The notes beneath the pieces are model-generated. The model ran no database searches, was not told the origin of the DNA, and was given only the letters and a program-made list of their open reading frames with translations. From an uncultured Bacteroidia bacterium (lineage in GTDB: Bacteria; Bacteroidota; Bacteroidia; Bacteroidales; UBA932), in NCBI GenBank assembly GCA_902795785.1, contig CADBMK010000055.1, forward strand, positions 1-7,097: 7,097 nucleotides of DNA, read 5' to 3'. Made by a program: the position numbers and the translations under genes. Shown here in pieces: positions 1 to 4,193 of the stretch (its first letter is position 1; each line of letters opens with the position of its first letter).

Positions 1-896
1 AAGATGGAATACTTGCCGTCCGCCGTGTTGATGTACAGGAAATCATCGGCCGGAGACGAGTATGGGAAGCCCATGTTCACAGGCACGTCCCAGTCTCTGG
101 TCTCGCGGTTCCAGCGGGAAACGTAAAGGTCATAGCCACCCATTCCGTAGAGGCCCTTTGATGCAAAATAAAGAGACTTGCCGTCCGGGGAAAGCATAGG
201 GAAAATTTCGTCGGAAGAAGATGTAAGCTGCTCATTGATAAGCTCCGGCACGCTCCACTTGTCTCCCAGGTCCGTGGTGCGGTAAATGTTGCTGATGCCG
301 TCTTCGTCCTTGGCGCTGTAATACAGGGTCTTCTCCGAATCGGGAACATACATTGCCGAAGCAAAAGGATGACGCCCGATTGAATCCAGCTGGTTTGGAA
401 GACGCCTCCAGCTCTTGTCCTCCAGAGGGTAGAAAAGGAAGAAGTCCTTGAGGGAGAACCTCTGTTTTGCAACCACCACCGGGTGGCTGCAGTAATCCAT
501 CATGGAAATGGCGTTCTGGGCAAGGATTATCCTGTCGTCAACCGTCTCGAAGAAGGACGAATCCTTTGATGCGGCGCGGGCCTTCTCGTAGAAGTTCAGG
601 GCCTTGTGGAAACGGTAGGATTCACGGAGAGAATCGGCCATCTGAAGCATTCTGGCCGGGGAATAAGAGACCTCTGGTGCGGGAGTTGCCGGGGACACGT
701 CGTAGGCCGGAGCAGGGCGGAGCGAGTCCGCCGCCGGAGCCTCGGGAGCCGCTACGGTGTCCGTAACCTTAAGCGTATTCTGGAGGGAATCGACCTTGGC
801 CTTGAGCCTGTCGATCTCCTGCGCCGAAAGGCTTCCCCCTGCAAGGAGAAGCATGGCAATCGCCGGAAAAATATGGAAAAATGAGGTCCTCTTCAT
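1..896 (-). CDS. Exported PD40 (WD40-like) beta-propeller protein, 3' end missing
   Basis: The reverse strand reads without a stop from the ATG at 896-894 to the left edge, giving 298 residues of an incomplete protein. Residues 1-25 form a signal peptide (KR, then a hydrophobic core with AIAMLLLAGG, likely signal peptidase I cleavage after LSA); there is no lipobox cysteine, so it is probably periplasmic or outer-membrane associated. A short heptad-like helix (about 26-45) and a Pro/Ala-rich linker (about 48-80) follow, then a helical, TPR-like stretch (about 81-135). From about 178 there are beta-propeller repeats of the PD40 type: FPMLSPDGKSLYFAS (232-246) followed by GGYDLYVSRW (253-262) is the hallmark. 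In Bacteroidetes such modules often occur in cell-envelope proteins, sometimes with a C-terminal OmpA-like domain, but the C-terminus is not visible here and no specific function can be assigned. It is transcribed away from secDF. I am sure of the reading frame and fold class, not of the role. Confidence 0.88.
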   Translation of the reverse strand, partial: MKRTSFFHIFPAIAMLLLAGGSLSAQEIDRLKAKVDSLQNTLKVTDTVAAPEAPAADSLRPAPAYDVSPATPAPEVSYSPARMLQMADSLRESYRFHKALNFYEKARAASKDSSFFETVDDRIILAQNAISMMDYCSHPVVVAKQRFSLKDFFLFYPLEDKSWRRLPNQLDSIGRHPFASAMYVPDSEKTLYYSAKDEDGISNIYRTTDLGDKWSVPELINEQLTSSSDEIFPMLSPDGKSLYFASKGLYGMGGYDLYVSRWNRETRDWDVPVNMGFPYSSPADDFLYINTADGKYSI

Positions 897-902
897 TTCA
901 AT

Positions 903-909
903 TCCTTCT
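903..909 (-). promoter_or_regulatory. Shine-Dalgarno-like site of the PD40 gene
   Basis: On the minus strand AGAAGGA ends six bases before the ATG at 896-894, a normal spacing. It supports that start, which also gives a complete signal peptide. Clear Shine-Dalgarno sequences are not the rule in Bacteroidetes, and the secDF and dnaE starts in this window lack one. Confidence 0.55.
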
Positions 910-920
910 GAAACCGCACG

Positions 921-928
921 CAAATGTA
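921..928 (-). promoter_or_regulatory. Candidate -7 promoter box of the PD40 gene
   Basis: Reading the minus strand, TACATTTG matches the Bacteroidetes -7 consensus TAnnTTTG exactly. It would start transcription a few bases downstream and give a leader of only about 15-20 bases that includes the AGAAGGA site. No good TTTG -33 box lies 19-21 bases upstream; the nearest T-rich tetramer (minus-strand TTTT, 947-944) leaves only 15 bases. The call rests on the -7 box and its position alone. Confidence 0.45.
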
Positions 929-947
929 CTAATTAAGTAATAGAAAA

Positions 948-978
948 TTTCTTTATCGGGAAAAAACATGTAGATTTG
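948..978 (+). promoter_or_regulatory. Candidate promoter of secDF (Bacteroidetes type)
   Basis: TAGATTTG at 971-978 matches the Bacteroidetes -7 consensus TAnnTTTG. TTTC at 948-951, one mismatch from the -33 consensus TTTG, lies 19 bases upstream, the same spacing as in the dnaE promoter in this window. A second, imperfect TAATTTG follows at 984-990. Transcription would start near 980-990 and give secDF a leader of about 65-70 bases. The region is A/T-rich, so a chance match cannot be excluded. Confidence 0.5.
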
Positions 979-1002
979 TAAGCTAATTTGCCAAGGTTGT
1001 AC

Positions 1003-1047
1003 ATGGCAGAGACTATTAACCGAAAATCAATTAAAGCAAACAAATAA
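1003..1047 (+). CDS. Possible 14-codon leader ORF upstream of secDF
   Basis: An ATG at 1003 opens a frame encoding MAETINRKSIKANK, ending in TAA at 1045-1047, five bases before the secDF ATG and in a different frame. AAGG at 993-996 precedes it by six bases and could act as a ribosome binding site, whereas the secDF start has none. If translated, it could couple translation to secDF or act as a leader peptide. The peptide shows no recognised arrest motif and has no family I know. It may be a chance ORF; I list it because of its placement. Confidence 0.2.
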   Translation: MAETINRKSIKANK

Positions 1048-1052
1048 ATATC

Positions 1053-4000
1053 ATGCAAAGCAAAGGTGCAATTAAAATCGTAGCCGGACTTCTCGGTCTC
1101 GCATGCGTTTGGCAGCTTTCATTCACTGCAGTAACTGCAATGCAGGAGAAAAAGGCGGCCAAGTTCGCGGAGGACGCTGTAATCGCAGCTCAGAAGAGCG
1201 CAGAATTCAGCAAGGTTCCAGAAGAAGCCCAGGCTTTCTACCTCGACTCAATCAGAAAAGATCAGAACAGATGGTACATTGACTCTATTTCTGCTGAAAA
1301 GGTTTACTTCGGTTACACTTTCAAGGATGTCAAGGCAAAGGAGATCAACCTCGGCCTCGACCTCAAGGGTGGTATGAACGTAATGCTTCAGGTTCAGCTT
1401 GAAGACCTCGTTAAGGCCCTCGCAGAAAACAACAAGTCAGAAGAATTCGCTCAGGCACTGGCTCTGGCTAAGCAGAACAGCGTCAACTCACGCGAAGACT
1501 TCATCACCCTCTTCGGCAACGCCTGGAAGCAGGTAAGCGGAGGAAAGAGACTCGCCACCATCTTCGGAACATACGAAATGAGAGACAAGATCAAGCCTGA
1601 GACATCAGACGACGAGGTTCTCTCTGTAATCAGAACTGAGGCTGAGAGCGCAATCAACAACTCATTCAACGTCCTCAGAAACCGTATCGACCGTTTCGGC
1701 GTAACACAGCCGTCTATCCAGAAGATCGGCAACAGCGGCCGTATCCTCGTCGAGCTCCCTGGTGTCAAGGAGCCTGAGCGTGTGAGAAAGCTGCTCCAGG
1801 GAACAGCATCCCTCGAGTTCTGGACAACCTACAAGTTTGAAGAAATCTCAGGCTTCCTCAACGAGGCCAACTCAACTCTTGCAACCATCCTTGCTGACGA
1901 GGCAACGGCAGAAGTTGCAGAAGAGGCTGCTGCAGACAGCACAAAGAGCATCCTCGGCGAGGAGATCGCCCAGGACGCAGAGACTTCGGCACAGGCAGAG
2001 GAATATAAGAAGCAGAACCCTCTCTTCGCAGTTCTTTCCCCTTCAGGAATGAACTCCAACGCATGTATCGGTTTTGCAATGGCAGGAGACACGGCCAAGA
2101 TCAACAAGTTCTTCGCCATCCCTCAGGTTGCCGCAATCTTCCCGCCTGACTTCCGTCCTATGTGGTCTGTCAAGCCTTCAGAGTACATGCCTGGCCAGAA
2201 CATCTACGAGCTCGTAGCCATCAAGGCTTCCGCACGTGACGGCAAGGCACCTCTCGACGGTGGTGCAGTTGCTGATGCACGCGTATCATACAACGCCGGC
2301 AGAGGCGGTTCAGGCGCTCCTACCGTATCAATGACAATGAACGCAGAAGGCGCTGCAACATGGGCCCGTCTCACCGGAGACAACGTAGGCCGCCAGGTTG
2401 CAATCGTCCTTGACGGAATGGTATATTCTTACCCTACCGTAAACCAGAAGATCGAAGGCGGTAACTCTGAGATCTCAGGTAACTTTGACGTAGAAGAGGC
2501 AACTGACCTTGTAAACGTCCTCAAGTCAGGTAAGCTTCCTGCACCTGCAAAGATCATCCAGGAGCAGGTTGTAGGACCTTCACTCGGAGCCGAGTCAATC
2601 AATGCGGGTATGATTTCATTCATCATCGCATTCTGCCTCATCCTCCTCTACATGGTATTCTTCTATCAGGGCGCCGGTATCGTTGCCGACATCGCTCTCC
2701 TTTGCAACGTGCTCTTCCTCTTCGGAACGCTCGTAAGCTTCGGAGCAGTCCTCACTCTCCCTGGTATCGCAGGTCTCGTCCTCACCATGGGTATGGCAGT
2801 GGATGCCAACGTGATTATCTACGAGCGCATCAAGGAGGAGCTTGCAGCCGGCAAGGGTCTTGCCAAGGCCGTGGCTGACGGTTACAGCAACGCTTACTCA
2901 GCCATCATCGACGGTCAGGTTACCACAATCCTTACAGGTATCGTACTCTTCGTATTCGGTTCAGGTCCTGTACAGGGATTCGCAACAACCCTCATCATCG
3001 GTATCATCACCTCAATCGTAACATCTATCTTCATTACCCGCCTCATCATCGACGGCCGCGTAGAGAAGGGCAAGACTGTTTCATTTGAGAACAACGCCAC
3101 AAAGAACTTCCTCAAGAACACCAAGGTTGACTTCATCGGCAAGAAGAAGTACTCTTATATCATCTCAGGTGCTCTCATCCTCATCTCCATCCTTTCAATC
3201 GGCATCAAGGGCTTCACCTACGGTGTTGACTTCACAGGTGGTAGAACTTATGTAGTCCGCTTCGACCAGGGCGTTACCGCCGAGCAGGTTCGCGGCGCAG
3301 TAGTTGAGGCATTCGAAGGCGCTTCAGCCGAGGTTAAGCAGTTCGGTGGTGAGTCACAGATGAAGATCACCACACAGTACAAGAACGACGAGGAGTCTAC
3401 AGAGGTTGACGCAGAGGTTGAGAACAAACTCTACACAGCCCTCAAGGGTCTCTTCAAGGAGGAAATCACATTCGATGAATTCAGGGCTTCTACAAGCGAG
3501 AGCGCAGTAGGTATCGTTTCTTCAGACAAGGTTGGTCCTACAATCGCCAACGACATGAAGAGAGACGCCATCGTGGCCGTCATCCTCGCCCTAATGGTTA
3601 TTTTCGCATACATCGCAGTACGTTTCAACGGCTGGACATGGGGTCTTGGTGGTCTCGTATCACTTGCACACACAGCAATCATCGTGATCGGATTCTTCTC
3701 GCTCTTCAGCGGAATCCTTCCATTCAACCTTGACGTAGACCAGACGTTCATCGCCGCTATCCTTACCATCATCGGTTACGCAATCAACGATAACGTGGTT
3801 ATCTTCGACCGTATCCGTGAGTTCAAGCAGATGCATCCTAACGCAGACTTCAAGGACAATGTGAACAGCGCTCTCAACAGCACCCTCACACGTACGGTCA
3901 ACACCTCAGTATCAACCCTCATCGTTATGCTTGCAATTGCAATCTTCGGTGGTGAGTCAATCAGAGGTCTTTCAGTTGCCCTCATCCTCGGTATCTGCTT

Positions 4001-4088
4001 CGGTACATACGCTTCAATCATGATTGGTACACCGGTTATGTACGACGCAACCAAGAGAGCCGCAGTAAAGAAGCAGCTCAACAAGTAA
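1053..4088 (+). CDS. secDF: Protein translocase subunit SecDF (fused SecD-SecF)
   Basis: SecDF is the inner-membrane, proton-driven partner of SecYEG/SecA that pulls exported proteins into the periplasm. The 1011 residues contain SecD and SecF in one chain, as is common in Bacteroidetes. SecD half: first membrane helix about 7-28; motif LGLDLKGG (100-107); large periplasmic P1 domain; VVGPSLGAESI (506-516); five membrane helices between about 518 and 667; MAVDANVIIYERIKEE (581-596), with Asp584 at the position of the conserved proton-pathway aspartate. SecF half: first helix about 700-718; YGVDFTGGR (723-731); VGPTIANDMKRDAI (827-840); further helices to about 992; GYAINDNVVIFDRIRE (908-923) with Asp913, and Arg947 in TLTRTVNTS. 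All expected helices and motifs appear present, so the gene looks intact. P1 contains an Ala/Glu-rich, low-complexity stretch at about 279-320. The ATG at 1053 gives the family's usual N-terminus (MQxKG, then a helix); upstream is A-rich without a Shine-Dalgarno sequence. Codon use is narrower than in dnaE (proline mostly CCT), suggesting strong expression. Confidence 0.98.
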   Translation: MQSKGAIKIVAGLLGLACVWQLSFTAVTAMQEKKAAKFAEDAVIAAQKSAEFSKVPEEAQAFYLDSIRKDQNRWYIDSISAEKVYFGYTFKDVKAKEINLGLDLKGGMNVMLQVQLEDLVKALAENNKSEEFAQALALAKQNSVNSREDFITLFGNAWKQVSGGKRLATIFGTYEMRDKIKPETSDDEVLSVIRTEAESAINNSFNVLRNRIDRFGVTQPSIQKIGNSGRILVELPGVKEPERVRKLLQGTASLEFWTTYKFEEISGFLNEANSTLATILADEATAEVAEEAAADSTKSILGEEIAQDAETSAQAEEYKKQNPLFAVLSPSGMNSNACIGFAMAGDTAKINKFFAIPQVAAIFPPDFRPMWSVKPSEYMPGQNIYELVAIKASARDGKAPLDGGAVADARVSYNAGRGGSGAPTVSMTMNAEGAATWARLTGDNVGRQVAIVLDGMVYSYPTVNQKIEGGNSEISGNFDVEEATDLVNVLKSGKLPAPAKIIQEQVVGPSLGAESINAGMISFIIAFCLILLYMVFFYQGAGIVADIALLCNVLFLFGTLVSFGAVLTLPGIAGLVLTMGMAVDANVIIYERIKEELAAGKGLAKAVADGYSNAYSAIIDGQVTTILTGIVLFVFGSGPVQGFATTLIIGIITSIVTSIFITRLIIDGRVEKGKTVSFENNATKNFLKNTKVDFIGKKKYSYIISGALILISILSIGIKGFTYGVDFTGGRTYVVRFDQGVTAEQVRGAVVEAFEGASAEVKQFGGESQMKITTQYKNDEESTEVDAEVENKLYTALKGLFKEEITFDEFRASTSESAVGIVSSDKVGPTIANDMKRDAIVAVILALMVIFAYIAVRFNGWTWGLGGLVSLAHTAIIVIGFFSLFSGILPFNLDVDQTFIAAILTIIGYAINDNVVIFDRIREFKQMHPNADFKDNVNSALNSTLTRTVNTSVSTLIVMLAIAIFGGESIRGLSVALILGICFGTYASIMIGTPVMYDATKRAAVKKQLNK

Positions 4089-4090
4089 AC

Positions 4091-4105
4091 TGCTGACACA
4101 CAGCA
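4091..4105 (+). repeat. Small inverted repeat just after the secDF stop
   Basis: TGCTG (4091-4095) and CAGCA (4101-4105) are a perfect 5-bp inverted repeat around ACACA, starting two bases after the stop codon. No T-run follows, so it is not itself an intrinsic terminator. It could be a minor 3'-UTR hairpin or chance. Confidence 0.3.
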
Positions 4106-4126
4106 ATTTATCATAAACTCCAATTT

Positions 4127-4160
4127 AACGCCCGACGAGCTTTGCTTATCGGGCGTTTTT
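4127..4160 (+). terminator. Intrinsic (Rho-independent) terminator of secDF
   Basis: AACGCCCGA (4127-4135) pairs perfectly with TCGGGCGTT (4149-4157), a 9-bp G/C-rich stem around a 13-base loop, and the T-run at 4156-4160 completes the classic form. Inside the loop AGC (4138-4140) and GCT (4144-4146) could add a short inner pairing. It lies 38 bases after the secDF stop and 33 bases before the dnaE start, so it should end the secDF transcript and separate the two genes. Confidence 0.9.
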
Positions 4161-4171
4161 GGTTAACTTTG
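4141..4171 (+). promoter_or_regulatory. Candidate promoter of dnaE (Bacteroidetes consensus)
   Basis: TTTG (4141-4144), a 19-base spacer, then TAACTTTG (4164-4171) match both boxes of the Bacteroidetes primary sigma factor consensus (TTTG and TAnnTTTG) without a mismatch. Transcription would begin a few bases after 4171, leaving a short leader of about 15-20 bases before the ATG at 4194. The -33 box lies in the loop of the preceding terminator, and the terminator's T-run falls within the spacer. Since the terminator should block read-through, dnaE needs its own promoter, and this fits. Confidence 0.7.
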
Positions 4172-4193
4172 CTATCCTCTTGAGCGTTTTCCT

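Noticed and set aside
77..472. Minus-strand open frame of 131 codons
   Set aside because: It overlaps the PD40 gene on the same strand in another frame. The PD40 frame continues without a stop to the left edge and carries the conserved motifs.
467..884. Two plus-strand open frames of 99 and 92 codons
   Set aside because: They lie wholly inside the PD40 gene on the other strand, overlap each other, give Arg/Pro-rich text without domain features, and lack any promoter or ribosome binding site. The minus-strand frame has a signal peptide and PD40 motifs.
991..1008. CCA...TGG inverted repeat upstream of secDF as an operator or riboswitch element
   Set aside because: Only three base pairs are perfect and no larger fold is evident, so it does not rise above chance in A/T-rich DNA.
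1836..2027. Suspected frameshift or foreign insert in secDF because of the low-complexity Ala/Glu stretch
   Set aside because: The frame stays open, codon choice matches the rest of the gene, and conserved SecD sequence resumes in frame on both sides.
3431..4123. Antisense open frames of 113 and 115 codons over the secDF 3' half
   Set aside because: They are shadows of the membrane-helix codons of secDF and have no independent signals. The second extends only slightly past the secDF stop.
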